DNA of 64,000 nt from Parietichytrium sp. I65-24A (taxonomy: Eukaryota; Sar; Bigyra; Thraustochytrida; Thraustochytriidae). Within the stretch, counting starts at the first letter, position 1. Each line of letters starts with the position of its first letter. Under the pieces are notes generated by a model. The model did not search any database and had not been told where the DNA came from. It saw nothing but the letters and a program-made list of their open reading frames with translations. Location of the stretch: the NCBI GenBank assembly GCA_012862575.1, contig BLSF01000004.1, positions 558,001 to 622,000 on the forward strand, written 5' to 3'. Of this stretch, positions 1 to 10,706 are shown piece by piece. Made by a program: the position numbers and the translations under genes.

Positions 1-667
1 AACACTTTTTAGCTTCCATCATTTCAAATTAGTGCAACATCTTTACTTTTTTTCTGCCCGGGCGCATTTTCTTCGTACGGTGCCCCTCTTTGTCCTCTGC
101 GAACCTTGCTTGGTGCAAAAGCTTGGTCTTTAATGCGTGTCGAGCGATCCGTTTGCGATTTGTTGTTACTCGAGAGACAACTTGAATATTTTCATCAGGA
201 CCCAAAGCTTCGACAAACATTGTCACTGCCTTATACTGAAACTGAGAAAAGTAGCGTATACTTGAACCGACCCTGGCACCCTCAAGCCAATGAGATGCGA
301 GTAGTTCTTCATGAGCGCCAAGGCCGTTGGGCCAAGTGACGAAGAGAGAAGTGACATAGTTGTCGAAGGTGTCGATATCGAGCAACTGGCATCCATTGCT
401 CCTGCGTTTGGACCAAGGAGTTGCTGGGACCTAAAGGTCGGCATCCGCCTCTTGAAGAACCTTACGAAAAGCGCATACTTCTTGAGAACCGAGTTGGGCC
501 ATCGACAAAAGCCATTGATTCTTTTGTTGCGGGGATAGGAAAAGTAATTTGGCTATTTAGCAGGTAAAGTATCAGCCGAGAACTGAACAGGCTTCTGCTT
601 TTTTTAGATCCTATACGTAAAAAAAGTGTTTGTGTTCAGGAAAGGACAAAAATAACTTCTACTGTGC
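1..667. other. Left edge, no assignable gene
   Basis: No gene is recognised here. The minus strand is open from about 430 to 29, ending in a very basic tail, but it has no ATG at its 5' end and matches no family I know. It could be the last exon of an unrecognised gene or chance. An A/T-rich stretch around 535-660 lies 3' of the P2 ribosomal gene. Confidence 0.4.
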
Positions 668-1012
668 TTAGTATGCGCCACCGTCACCTCCGAAGAGACC
701 GCCACCGCCAACATCGACCTCTTCCTCAGCCTCCTCAGCCTTGTCCTCCTCAGCAGCAGCAGCAGCACCTCCAGCAGCAGCACCAGAGCTTCCAGATCCG
801 CTTCCAGCAGCTCCCTGGATGGTCTTCATCTTTGCCTTACCAGCCTCGAGGAGTTCAGCAGCGTTCTTGCCCTCGAGAGCGGTAGCAACAGCGTCGAGCT
901 TCTCATCCTCAATCTCGGATCCAGCCTTCTCAAGGAGAGCCTTGATGTCGTCTTTGCTTGGGTTCTCCTTGCCTCCGAGGACAAGGAGCATGTATGCTGC
1001 CAAGTACTTCAT
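668..1012 (-). CDS. RPLP2: 60S acidic ribosomal protein P2
   Basis: A 114-residue stalk protein of the large ribosomal subunit. P1/P2 dimers bind P0 and recruit GTP-bound elongation factors. The N-terminus MKYLAAYMLLVLGG, the helical dimerisation part (residues 1-65) and the Ala/Gly hinge (about 68-90) followed by an acidic run are typical of P2. The start is a clean ATG at 1012 and the length is normal. The C-terminus is odd: the usual SDDDMGFGLFD tail is replaced by EEEVDVGGGGLFGGDGGAY. From memory, some stramenopile P proteins have similar glycine-rich tails ending in Tyr, which supports that lineage. The gene is intronless as far as the sequence shows; its 5' flank is the 1.2 kb gap before the divergent nitronate monooxygenase gene. 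Confidence 0.93.
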   Translation of the reverse strand: MKYLAAYMLLVLGGKENPSKDDIKALLEKAGSEIEDEKLDAVATALEGKNAAELLEAGKAKMKTIQGAAGSGSGSSGAAAGGAAAAAEEDKAEEAEEEVDVGGGGLFGGDGGAY

Positions 1013-2211
1013 TTTTGTCTATACACCAAAAACCATCGATTGACAATCACACACACAACAATCACCATTCCACGGGAATCACCATAGAAACAATCGCGAC
1101 GTATCGCCATGTCAGCACACAACATCCAACCACAAACATCCCAGCCCGCAGCCGCCCAAGCGCCGCGACAGATCCACAAAATGTCCAAATCTCAATCTCG
1201 GAAGTCGATCCATTGATCGCAAACCCGAGCTCCGAAACTGAGACAAAGACGACCCCACTCGCCACAACTCCCGAGCTGCCCGCCACTGCCGCCGTCCCGC
1301 TGCTCCAACTCACCTGTCTATAATGTCTCCCGGACAACAGCTCTCGTCTGCTATCTGCGTTCGCTTTGAGGGACCTACGTGACCTTCCACCCACCCATCT
1401 ACTCCGACTCAGCTCACACGCTCCCTTAGCCACCTCCTACCCTGACTCGTACTCAGAAAGATTAGGCAGAGCCCGTGGCCCTCGCCCTCGGTAGACGCTC
1501 TGGCAGGCCGCCCCAGACCGCTCGGGCCAGGGTAGGGTTAGGAAACTTCGCGTGTTCGCGAACAAAGAATTGAACTGAGGGCGGAACGAAAGGGAAGGGC
1601 TCTGCAGAACTGCTTTTCCGAGCAAAAATCGTCGGCGAATATCTGCGCAGGCGTGAAAAATGTGCAATCTGGAATCTCATTGACGTAATGGAGGAAGTAC
1701 TTTCTTTTTGTAAAGTTTCTATTTCAAAACGAGACGAGAAACTCGCGAGATAACTTAGATAACATCACTGACACGCATCATCAACTTGAATTTGGAAGGT
1801 ACTGACTGACTGACTGTGTGGTCTGTCGTGCGTTGTGTGTGTTTCGTTGTGTTGCTCTGAATTCTGAAATCTTTGCGAAAGATTTTCAAAGTTCGAGGGA
1901 CTGACAACAGAACTTTCTGACAAAGCAAGCAAAGTGGAAGCAGTGCTATAACTATAACATAAGAAGAGGGGTGTACTCACAGTTCTCGCGATACTGTACT
2001 CAGTCGTAAAAGTCGGACTGACAGGAGTGCGAGGAGAGCGAGGAGAGCGCAGAGAGCTGGTGGTAGTCAAGTGGGTTGCAAAAGGTTGTGTCACTTGTCA
2101 CGTGTCACACAGATCTTGGCAGAAGCGGAGTCGGCCAGAGGTGCGAGAGAACTTGGGAGCACAGGCGAAGCGGGGTTGAAGCGCGGGAAGAGTCGCTGAT
2201 TGCTGGGGAAG
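1013..2211. other. Divergent intergenic region, RPLP2 / nitronate monooxygenase
   Basis: This 1.2 kb gap lies between two divergently transcribed genes and probably holds both promoters. Minus-strand reading frames here (for example 1062-1433) are Arg/Ser-rich, show no domain and lack support. A short direct repeat of the gcgaggaga type lies at 2030-2050. I see no RNA gene. Confidence 0.5.
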
Positions 2212-3397
2212 ATGGCCTCGAAACAGGTGTTTAAAACGGCGCTGACGGACCTGCTTGGCATCAGGCATCCGATTATCTCGGGAGGCATGCATTATGTCAC
2301 ATATGCCGAGCTTGCATCTGCTGTGAGCAACGCCGGAGGTCTTGGAACGATTACTGCTCTGGTGAGTTTATATTATAGTTGATCTGAATTTTGAGCAGCC
2401 GAGATTTTATTGTCTACCGATTCCACTGCTGACAGCGTTGACGTTCTGGCGCCGTGACCTGCAGTCGCAACCAAGTCCCGAGGCCCTACGAGAGGAGATC
2501 AGGAAAACCAAGAAGATGACCTCCAACCCGTTCGCGGTCAACTTGACTCTTCTTCCGATGTTGGTCCCTCCTGATTACGACGCCTTTGCACGCGTGGTAG
2601 TTGAGGAAGGTGTTACCGTAGTGTAAGTTCCATGCCTCGTTTGGCCCCCTCCTTGAAGCGGCACAGCGGCGCTGACGAATTGATTTGAACGCCACTCCTG
2701 TAGTGAAACCGCCGGACATTACAAGGGACTCGAGCCGTTTGTGAAACTCTTCAAAGATAACAACATCAAAATTGTGCACAAGTGCACCCAAGTCAGACAC
2801 GCCAAGACCGCAGAGCGGATGGGCGTAGATGCCGTGAGCATTGACGGGTTCGAGGCTGCTGGACATCCTGGTGAAGCAGATATCGGCTTGTGGGTTCTCC
2901 TCGCCAAAGCTGCCACCGAGTTGAAGATTCCGTACGTTGCTACCGGCGGCTGTGCCAACGGGTCTCAGCTCGCAGCCGCTCTGTGCCTTGGGGCGTCCGG
3001 GATGAACATGGGAACCCGTTTGATGGCCGTTGCCGAGGCACCCATTCATGCCAACATCAAACAGGCCATCGTGAACGGTGACGAGAACTCTACTGCGCTC
3101 ATCATGCGTACGATGCGCAATACCGAACGCGTGTTCAAAAACAAGGCCGTCGAGGAGCTCCAGGCCATCGAAAGGGAGAACCCGGGAGACTTTTCCAAGA
3201 TTAAGCACCTTATCGGTGGCCGCATTTACAAAGAGGTCTTCCATGAGACCGGCGAGGTCGAGAAGGGCGTTTGGAGCGCTGGGGTGGTAATGGGCCTCAT
3301 TGATGACGTCCCAACTGTTCAGCAGCTCTTCGATAGCATCATTTCTGAGGCAAAAGAGACGTTGCAGTCAAAAGTGCCTAGCATGATTGTGCAATAG
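2212..3397 (+). CDS. Nitronate monooxygenase (2-nitropropane dioxygenase family)
   Basis: An FMN enzyme that oxidises alkyl nitronates such as propionate 3-nitronate. Three exons, 2212-2361, 2465-2622 and 2704-3397, give 333 residues. Both introns (103 and 81 nt) have GTGAGT or GTAAGT donors and CAG/TAG acceptors, and all exon joins restore family motifs. The N-terminal HPIISGGM strand, NPFAVNLTLLP (71-81), the active-site His in AGHPGE (155-160), and the FMN-phosphate loop GGCANG (184-189) followed by MGTRLMA (205-211) are all present. The ATG at 2212 starts four codons into a longer frame that opens with TTG. No clear targeting signal is seen, so it is probably cytosolic. It lies head-to-tail with the acyl-CoA dehydrogenase gene. 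Confidence 0.92.
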
Positions 3398-4175
3398 GCC
3401 ACAAACCAGCGAGCGTTGTGCATATCTAAAATTTGCCGCTTCGAACATTGTAACTCGAATCGAGCTGCCCCTTTTCCGATTTTCCCTGTTTTGTATCCTT
3501 TTGCTGATTCAGAATAATGATCTGAGCTGTAGAAATTAGAATTGCCACTCGCTTCAAGTCAAGTCACTTTCGCAACCTCAGGCAAAGAATTGACTTGCCG
3601 GTGAATTCTGAAACAGTGAAGTCAACACATCATTTACCTGCCGCGGCATTGTGCATGATGGCACATATTCCACCGCTTCAAGTCAAGAGAAACAATGACC
3701 AATCGCCCATCGCTCACAGATGCTCACGGATGCTCACACAAATGTCAAATGAAAATCACGGCGCACTTTCAGCAGAGCCAGTCAACCAAATGTAATTTTT
3801 CACTGCTTCTCTTTTTTGTGCCTCACCGTGGCCTGTAGCCAGCGTTACGCGCGAGCGCAAGTGCGCCGACTCGGCCGACTCGGCGCAGTAAAGCCACAGT
3901 AGACGCAGGCTTGGAGACCCCTTAGAGTCCAGCGTAGCGCATGTTCAGGTAGCTCAGGTTCACAAACTTGGTGAGACCTTGTACAAGGGCATCTATTGCA
4001 CCTTTCTATGATGTATTGCATGAGAGCATCACAATCCGTGCTTCAGCAAACCTGTTTCGTGAGGTATCGGTGCAGCGTGACCAGGGGGCTCAGAAGGGAG
4101 ACAACGAAGGAGCTTGGGACGAGGAGAAACAGGATCGGGCTGGGGGATTGAATTTGGGCAAGGAAAGCAGGGAAG
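3398..4175. other. Intergenic region 5' of the acyl-CoA dehydrogenase
   Basis: This 778-nt spacer has no supported gene. It holds the 3' end of the nitronate monooxygenase transcript and presumably the promoter of the next gene. A small tcggccgactcggc repeat lies near 3870-3886. The minus-strand frame that overlaps it is the antisense shadow of the downstream gene. Confidence 0.5.
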
Positions 4176-5441
4176 ATGCTCGGGAACGCACTCAAGCTCG
4201 GAAGGCTGACTGCCAAGCAGCAAAAGCTGGCAGCTCTTGCCAGCGGGGCGAGAAACATGTCCTCGTTTCAAAGCTTTGACATCTACAACCCGACCGAGGA
4301 GCACAAAGCCTTGCGCCAGATGGTGCGCAGCTTTACTAAAGATGAGGTTGACAAGCAGTCGCTCGAGTACAACCGCGCCGAGAAGTTCAATATGGAGCTT
4401 TTCAAGAAGATGGGAGACCTCGGACTCCTCGGCTTGACCGTGGACACCGAGTACGGCGGATCTGGCATGGACTGCACTGCGGTATGCGCGGTGCACGAGG
4501 AGCTCTCCGCGTCCGACCCGGCCTTCTGCTTGTCTTACCTTGCTCACTCCTTGCTGTTCACCAACAACCTTGCTCGCAATGGAAATGATGAGCAGAAGAG
4601 ACGTTTCTTGCCTGGCGCCAGCTCTGGTGAGATCATTGGAGGCATGGGTATGAGCGAACCAAACTACGGCACTGATGTTCTTGGTCTTCAAACCACCGCA
4701 ACTAAGGATGGCGATGACTACATCCTCAAGGGACAAAAGTTCTGGATCACCAACGGGTGCGTGGACGACAACACCCTCGGTGACGTGTTTCTCGTATACG
4801 CTCGCACTGGGCCAAAGTCGATCTCCTTGTTCCTCGTCGAAAAGGGAATGAAGGGTTTCTCGCTTGGCCAGCGCATCAAGGATAAGTGCGGCATGCGCGC
4901 TTCTTGCACTGCAGAACTGGTGTTCGACGAGGTCCGCGTTCCAAAGGCCAACCTTGTTGGCAAGGAAGGTGAGGCAGTCGTTTGCATGATGCGCAATCTC
5001 GAGGTCGAGCGTATTGCCCTTGGTGCAATGAGCTGCGGAATTGCTCGTCGTAGTTTCGAGATCATGAATCAGTATGCGAAGGACCGTGTTGCATTTGGCA
5101 AGCCACTGACCCAGTTCGGGCAGATCCAAAAGTACATCGGAGACTCTTACGCAAATTACATGGCTGGCCGCGCCTACACATACGCAGTCGCCAACAAATT
5201 GGACCTTAACAAAGCAGGCAACCGCCTGGAAACCGATGGTGTCAAGCTCTTCACCACCACCATGGGCAAACAGGTCGCTGACAACGCCATCCAGGTTCTC
5301 GGAGGAGCTGGTTACATTGGTGACTGGCGTGTTGAGCAGCTCTGGCGCGACGCCAAGTTGCTCGAGATTGGAGGCGGCACCCTCGAGTCCCACCAAAAGA
5401 ACATCGTTCGCGAGCTTGCACATGTGACTGAAATTGAGTAA
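4176..5441 (+). CDS. IVD: Isovaleryl-CoA dehydrogenase-type acyl-CoA dehydrogenase, mitochondrial
   Basis: A 421-residue FAD flavoenzyme of leucine breakdown (isovaleryl-CoA to 3-methylcrotonyl-CoA, electrons to ETF). Residues 1-28 are basic and lack acidic residues, as in a mitochondrial presequence. Flavin and substrate motifs include GMGMSEPNYGTDV (156-168), KFWITNG (188-194) and RDAKLLEIGGGT (391-402). The placement of the catalytic base argues for the isovaleryl branch: Glu278 lies in NLEVERIALGA, and the position that is Glu in medium-chain enzymes (YEGT) is Gly here (GGGT). A short insertion (CVDDNTLG, 195-202) precedes the LVYART strand. No intron is needed. The substrate could be another branched or short acyl-CoA, so the exact name is less certain than the family. 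Confidence 0.85.
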   Translation: MLGNALKLGRLTAKQQKLAALASGARNMSSFQSFDIYNPTEEHKALRQMVRSFTKDEVDKQSLEYNRAEKFNMELFKKMGDLGLLGLTVDTEYGGSGMDCTAVCAVHEELSASDPAFCLSYLAHSLLFTNNLARNGNDEQKRRFLPGASSGEIIGGMGMSEPNYGTDVLGLQTTATKDGDDYILKGQKFWITNGCVDDNTLGDVFLVYARTGPKSISLFLVEKGMKGFSLGQRIKDKCGMRASCTAELVFDEVRVPKANLVGKEGEAVVCMMRNLEVERIALGAMSCGIARRSFEIMNQYAKDRVAFGKPLTQFGQIQKYIGDSYANYMAGRAYTYAVANKLDLNKAGNRLETDGVKLFTTTMGKQVADNAIQVLGGAGYIGDWRVEQLWRDAKLLEIGGGTLESHQKNIVRELAHVTEIE

Positions 5442-5697
5442 ACCATTTGTTTTTAAAAGTATCTATCGTTTTTATTTGCACACAAAAATAGTTTTCTTTT
5501 CATGTCTCTCTCAGATCGAGTTGTTGCTTGCTCTTGCTATTTGAGGCTGCAGCTCCATCCACTTCGTTTGCGGCGCGCTGCTTGCCGAGCAAACAGACTG
5601 TTTCTTCCTCGTCCTTCTTCTCGGCTTCAGCAGAGTTGTTTTGTCTTGGTTGGTCGGTTCATTGCTCTTTTGAATCTTCTCAATGTAACACAAGCCA

Positions 5698-6102
5698 TCA
5701 TATCTCGTCAGTCTTTTGTCGCTTGAGGTTCACCAAAGGTTTTGGCCTCGTTTTGAACAAAAGCTTTTGGCGCACCATACCTTTAACCTCATAGGTTCCA
5801 TCGTGGTCTGTGCTGGCTCCTGCCGTGCACTGCTCCAGCACCGCAAAAGGCTTCTTCAGCTGCACGACCTTGCCTTCCAATTTGTGGCATCCGATCTCCA
5901 GCACGGGCACCTGTTTTTCAAACCTGATTTTCCCCAGCTCCTGGCCATTCATGGACATCGTCTGCTCGTTGTCTTCCTCGTCAACCGAGCTCTTTCCATC
6001 GCCGTCCATCTTGAGGGCGCCTTGCAGCTCCATCACAGCCCACTCCTCCACCTTACCATCGCATTGTGCGGGGATGCGCACGAGTATCGAGGACAGCGCC
6101 AT
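5698..6102 (-). CDS. CTF8: CTF8, subunit of the alternative clamp loader
   Basis: Ctf8 joins Dcc1 and Ctf18 in the RFC-like clamp loader that acts on PCNA and supports sister-chromatid cohesion. The 134 residues match the whole short family: EEWAVMELQGAL (19-30), VPVLEIGCHKLEGKVVQLKK (65-84), PFAVLEQ (85-91) and LLFKTRPKPL (114-123), with a small acidic insert (about 32-60) where other Ctf8 proteins are also variable. The start is set at the ATG at 6102. The frame stays open upstream to about 6192 but only through a GTG, and the family begins close to this Met. The gene converges on the acyl-CoA dehydrogenase with a 256-nt spacer. Confidence 0.9.
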   Translation of the reverse strand: MALSSILVRIPAQCDGKVEEWAVMELQGALKMDGDGKSSVDEEDNEQTMSMNGQELGKIRFEKQVPVLEIGCHKLEGKVVQLKKPFAVLEQCTAGASTDHDGTYEVKGMVRQKLLFKTRPKPLVNLKRQKTDEI

Positions 6103-6666
6103 CGGCTTTGCCTTTACCTTTACCTTGTTCACTGACTGAATTACTCGAGGGTACTCGCACGCAGTTGCAGTCGGACGGATGGTGAAAGTCACTGGGCTCC
6201 ACTAGGATCGTCTAGCAACGGGGTTGATGGCATGGGTACGCGAGTACAGACGGATTGGCCGCGGCGAGCGCGGGGAGAACTCTCTTTCTGAATACAGAAT
6301 TCAGAAATTGTTCAAAATTGAAAAATTCAAAATTCAAAATTCAAAGGCGAAGCTTTGTAATGCTTGGTAGATCTTTGTAGCAACAAAGGGGATAAGCTTA
6401 CTCGAATACCAGAATACACTGCTTTGAAAAACTTGGACCTCGAGGGACTAATGGAATCGAGATGGCATAGGAACGGTGGGCAATGCCGGTAATAAAAGCG
6501 ACCACGGAATAGTACGTGCTAGATTATACGTGTAGGTAAGTCAAGAGTTGCGTCTGTCCCCTCTCACGGGAAAGGGTACTCGGCGCGTACAGATAGAGAC
6601 AGGCAGACAGACAGAGAGAGGGAGCAGTGGGCGGTGAAAGAAGACCGCGTGGCGCACACTGAGAAG
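6103..6666. other. Divergent spacer, CTF8 / coiled-coil gene
   Basis: A 564-nt divergent promoter region. It contains a run of short A/T direct repeats (aaaattcaaaattc type) at 6310-6346 and no supported reading frame. Confidence 0.5.
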
Positions 6667-7110
6667 ATGTACGCGGCAATGAGGCTGGACGTGAGCGTGG
6701 AGAACGAACAAGTACGTTGGAGAAGCACTTGGAAGTTGGGGTGGTGAAAGAGTGTGGACGGCGGCTTATCTTCTGTTGGTGGTTTGATTGCTCAATTGCA
6801 GTACAAAGAGAGGTTTCTCGAGTTGAAGGAAGAGAGCGAAAAGGCAAGGTCAGAGCTGGAGGCTTTGCGAAAGAAAGTGAGTTCTTGGAACGCCTCTCAG
6901 GCTTTCGCGGTAGGAAGACTAATTGATGGCATCACGGAACAGGTGGATGATTTGGAGAAGCAGAACGGCATTCTTGAGAGGAACATCTGCTGTCTGTACG
7001 ACACGGCAAAGCGGGAAGTCGGTCGTAAGGACATGATCATTACTGATTTGCGTGCGCAAATTTCCAGCCTTCGAGTTGCACAAATCGAAGCTCTTAACAA
7101 TCCTGCGTAG
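6667..7110 (+). CDS. Small coiled-coil protein with FLASH/CASP8AP2-like motif
   Basis: Two exons (6667-6711 and 6802-7110) joined over a 90-nt intron with a GTACGT donor and TTGCAG acceptor give 117 residues. The protein is almost wholly helical, with a heptad-like stretch at 16-42 and a second from 54 to 112. The block NICCLYDTAKREVGRKD (76-92) resembles a conserved segment in the N-terminal coiled coil of animal FLASH, a factor in histone pre-mRNA 3' processing, in the order NI..L..TA..E..RKD..I..L. This is recalled from memory and short coiled coils mislead easily. The gene structure itself is well supported by the intron and the clean stop at 7108-7110. A possible second GT-AG pair inside exon 2 would remove only 24 nt and is not used here. 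Confidence 0.6.
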
Positions 7111-8998
7111 CGAAGATTGCTTGCAAGCTGGCGCTGAACATAAATGACTCTTTCGGTCTGCTTACAATCTGCTGTCGAGCAGTGAGAATCGCCCTAGATG
7201 CATTTTCACTAAAGCCATTTTAGCGAGCAAGTGGTGGTTGACCGACTACCAAGGGCGTTCCAACTCCCTGGGTGCAAGTCGAGTTGCTCGCTTGACAAAT
7301 GTTCTTCTGCGTCAGTGATTTATTTGGCGATCATCCCCTGGCGCTTGCAAAATGTGAAGGCTTCCTCTCGTGTCGAGGCATACTACGCCGTCAAAGCAAA
7401 GTCTACATCGGTCCGTGATATTTGTGTCTGCATTTAATGACGTCTATTTTCAAAGAGAGAAGGCACAAGGACAGCTGGCTTAGCGCATAGAGAATTCCGA
7501 AACACCTAAAACACCTGATGTGTGTACGTACTAATCTGCGAGGTACTCTGCGCGAAACAATATTGAAACTCTTTTTCGAATCACAATCAAGTCAAAACTC
7601 GATGCAGGTTGTCACACTACTTCAGGTTTGCTTCGCAGGCGCACTACGCAGTGCCATTCGGCCTTCCAGAAATTCACACGTTTCACACGCTTTTGAAGAC
7701 CTTTTCAGAGCTCTTAGGATCCACTTCAGAAGGTTGAAGTTCTCCCAAGGCCGAATCCGCAGTATGCAACAGTTACAGCTCCAAAGAAGCCATCCTTTCT
7801 TTATTGCTCAGCGCCGATGGAAGCCGACGGTCGATGGGGATTCTTAGTGTTTATGAGTTGGTCAATTTGATCAGGCTGTTCTAAAGATGAATCTAGACTC
7901 GGATCAAGGAGAACCTTTCTATATCTATTTCACCACCAAATTATATTTATTGAACCAAATACTCTGGTGCGAGACCTTGCGAAAACTCCGCTACTCCAGG
8001 CCTTCTCGAAAACTTGCAACTGCGAAACCACACCCCACTAGCGTTTCATTCAGGCCAACTCACCCTCGTGTTAACGCTCGAAATTGTCAAGTTGCGACGG
8101 GCACTATTTCCCATTGCGCTGCAAGCTTCTCTACGACAGCATTGAGAACAACCCCAAGCCAGGCTCTGGTTGCTAAACCTATAAATAGAAAATACACTTT
8201 TTTGTTTCGCTGAATATTATTTCAAGATTCATCAATAATCGCGAAAATCAGAGTGTGTTGGCCACATGCCCACAGTAGACCTCCGGCCCCTTGGCAAAAG
8301 TACCGGCGGCGGAATACATCTCCCGAAAGAACGATCGAGAACGGCCATGTGCCGCGCGTCACGTGTCACACTATTCCCTATTCACTATACACTAGGAACA
8401 TTGCTCTGAACAGAACCAGCTTTTCTTTACACTGACCAACTTGCAGCCTCAGGCTGCGTAAACATTGAACGTTCACTTATCAGCAGCACTTTCTCACGTT
8501 CGCGAAAGATTGTCTATTAACTGTAAATTTTAATTTTTGAGAGTCGAAGAGAAGCCAAGCCGAGGAGCACTCTACCGCAGTTGCCTATCCAGCCGCATAA
8601 GACTTCTCCCAACAAGTCCTGGGGTGTTGCTGACTCTCGTAGCTCAGTGTGAATTTGGGGGGAAGCACCATCCCTACCTAACAATATCTCTAGTGTCTAC
8701 TTCAGCTTGCCATGTGCACTTTTGCCTTGCTGTAGCACTGAAGACACTGACATAACCTCCGGCTCTAATATCTACTAAAACACTATACTTCATCAAGCTA
8801 TGAGTACAAGTAGACAGCTTCTTTGACTAGAGCACCATGTAGCCATCGACTAGCCATCATATTCGGCTCTTACACAACAAGCCACGGAACATACCTCACC
8901 CAACGTCGGGTTCAGCGAGAGAGTGTGCCTTGTCTGCAAGTTACTTGAAAGACTAGCTAGAAGTACAGTGCGTGCCTGACTAAGGAAAGTGGTAATGT
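7111..8998. other. Gene-poor region upstream of the Myb pair
   Basis: In 1.9 kb I see no convincing gene. Short frames on the plus strand (for example 7518-7847 and 7887-8213) have no domain and no low-complexity bias. A 9-bp inverted repeat (agcgagcaa and ttgctcgct) with a 53-nt loop lies at 7222-7292; it has tRNA-like size but no canonical T arm. Confidence 0.45.
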
Positions 8999-9895
8999 AT
9001 GTGTAACACCAGGTTCAGTCAGGAAGGCGTAAGCCATTGGAGCGTAATGGAGCGTAGTGCCTTCTCGTATGTGTGGTTAGCAGATCCTAGTACGCAGATA
9101 TATTGGCGGAAACAGGGGAGAGATGGGGGTTGTGAAAATCAAATGATATGCAATCACCAAACCCAACAACGCCAATCCCAAAGCGTAGTCAAAATTCAAT
9201 CATTAATTGACGACAAAGCTGAAGCAGAGTGCCCTGACAAGGATACAAGAATGAAGCAACAATTTATCGCCGAGCTGCAGGTCCTTGGCCTCGAGACCGT
9301 GTTCCGGAGCTCGGATGAGGTTTCAGACATTTCAGACATTTCAGACTTTTCAGATTTTTCTTCCCTGCATGGGTCCGAGCCGGGAGATGAGCTTTCCAGC
9401 CTTTGCTCCTCCACTCCACGCAACAAGTGCAATAAGAGGAAGCGGAGAGAGCCGTGGTCCGAGGAAGAGGACGAATGCCTGAAAAGTGAAGTTTTGCGGG
9501 TATCAAGCGAGAGCGGATGCAGCCGCATTTCCTGGAAAAATATCTCCCGCAAAGTCCCGAGAAGGAACCCAAAGCAGTGCCGAGACCGCTGGAGCTCCAT
9601 CGGACCCGATGCTGCGAACAAGCAAGAGTGGACACAGCAGGAGGACGATACCCTCTTGAGGCTGCACGATCAAATGGGAAACAAGTGGGTAAAGATCTCA
9701 AACTATTTCCCAGGCAGGAATGACAACATGATCAAGTCGCGCTTCCGGGCCCTAACTCGGCATTGTGGATTAGCCATTCCAATGAGCAATGTGGAGCCTG
9801 TTGAGAAGGACTTTAGCTCCAAAGAGAGGTTCACCAATGACGAAGACGAGGATAGCGCAGACATGAGATTCTTGATGGAGGCTCTTTTCGAATGA
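8999..9895 (+). CDS. Two-repeat Myb/SANT DNA-binding protein (paralogue 1)
   Basis: Probably a nuclear transcription regulator. Two SANT/Myb repeats are clear: residues 151-203 (EPWSEEEDECL ... ISWKNISRKVPRRNPKQCRDRW) and 208-255 (EWTQQEDDTLL ... GNKWVKISNYFPGRNDNMIKSRF), which is the R2R3 plan with spaced aromatic residues. A basic stretch KRKRREP precedes the first repeat. A Ser/Asp repeat (SDISDISDFSDFSS, 109-122) could be an activation or phosphorylation segment. The frame opens with an ATG at 8999, but the first 84 residues look unlike the rest and Met85 (about 9251) is a possible true start. The downstream neighbour is a shorter paralogue in the same orientation. Confidence 0.82.
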   Translation: MCNTRFSQEGVSHWSVMERSAFSYVWLADPSTQIYWRKQGRDGGCENQMICNHQTQQRQSQSVVKIQSLIDDKAEAECPDKDTRMKQQFIAELQVLGLETVFRSSDEVSDISDISDFSDFSSLHGSEPGDELSSLCSSTPRNKCNKRKRREPWSEEEDECLKSEVLRVSSESGCSRISWKNISRKVPRRNPKQCRDRWSSIGPDAANKQEWTQQEDDTLLRLHDQMGNKWVKISNYFPGRNDNMIKSRFRALTRHCGLAIPMSNVEPVEKDFSSKERFTNDEDEDSADMRFLMEALFE

Positions 9896-10706
9896 TAGCG
9901 CTGCAACCCACCACGGCGCTTCGATGAAAACTCGAGTCCATGTTCTGTATTTGATTCCATACCTCAATCTTCTTAGATGTCGAGCCCCTTGACGAAAAAC
10001 TTCAGATATCCAAAGCTGTGCAATTCCTACTCGAGCGAAACAGGGTTTCAAGCCATCGGCTAAAAAGAAAAAATATCGGGGTCTCAGTCTTTCTGCATAT
10101 TCTCGACCTTCGTGTGCTGGTAGGGAGCACGGGTAGGTCGCGCCATTGCAGTAGAGAGCTACAAATGAAAAATAAGTGTAACAAAAAGCAATTTTTATGG
10201 CAAAATTCGAGTCACGACTATTTTTAGAATTCACAGGCAATGCGGATAGCGTCCTAGGATTCCTTGATACCACTTCCATAGCGCGCCAAAAGCAAGCCCT
10301 TGAACAGCACATCTGTATTGGGCATGAGCTTGGAGCGAATGCGCAATACTGTTAGAAGACGTCCATGCCTGGAAGTGTTGATATCCCCCTGTGAGCCCAA
10401 CAGAACGTAAGTGAGGAAGGCTGCTTGGGTGCTCTCCATGTGCTTCTTGCTATTGTATCCATTCTTCGGTGGCAATAGCCCGGCAAATCCAATTATTTGT
10501 TTCGTAGAATCCAGAAAGCTCGTTTCCCACAGCTCTGTGGACAAAGATCCCGAACGGTGCTTTGGACCGACTCGTTCCGTGCGTGCACCAGCCACCCCTT
10601 TCACCTTCAGACAAAGAGTTCGCGAACTCGCCCGCTGTGCGTTTTGGCTCAAATAATCAGCGTCAACCCAATTCGAAGATTGACAGAAGGAACAAATCGT
10701 GCAAGC
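9896..10706. other. Spacer between the two Myb genes
   Basis: An 811-nt spacer with no supported gene. Minus-strand frames here (for example 9770-10312) start on non-ATG codons and show no domain. It presumably holds the promoter of the second Myb gene. Confidence 0.45.

Noticed and set aside
29-430. Minus-strand open frame at the left edge
   Set aside because: No ATG, no domain, and the basic tail could arise by chance; kept only as a note in the edge region.
2486-3244. A 252-codon minus-strand frame opposite nitronate monooxygenase
   Set aside because: It crosses a well-supported intron of the real gene and has no domain.
4029-5423. A 464-codon minus-strand frame opposite the acyl-CoA dehydrogenase
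   Set aside because: It is the mirror of a highly conserved gene with G/C-biased third positions. Its translation has no domain and runs past both ends of the real gene's conserved part.
6875-6898. GT-AG pair inside the FLASH-like gene
   Set aside because: It would be a 24-nt intron, far below the 70-nt minimum seen in this window; the frame is open through it.
7222-7292. tRNA-like hairpin (9-bp stem, 71 nt in total)
   Set aside because: The outer stem fits an acceptor stem, but there is no canonical T loop (GGTTCRANNCC), D arm or anticodon stem of normal size.
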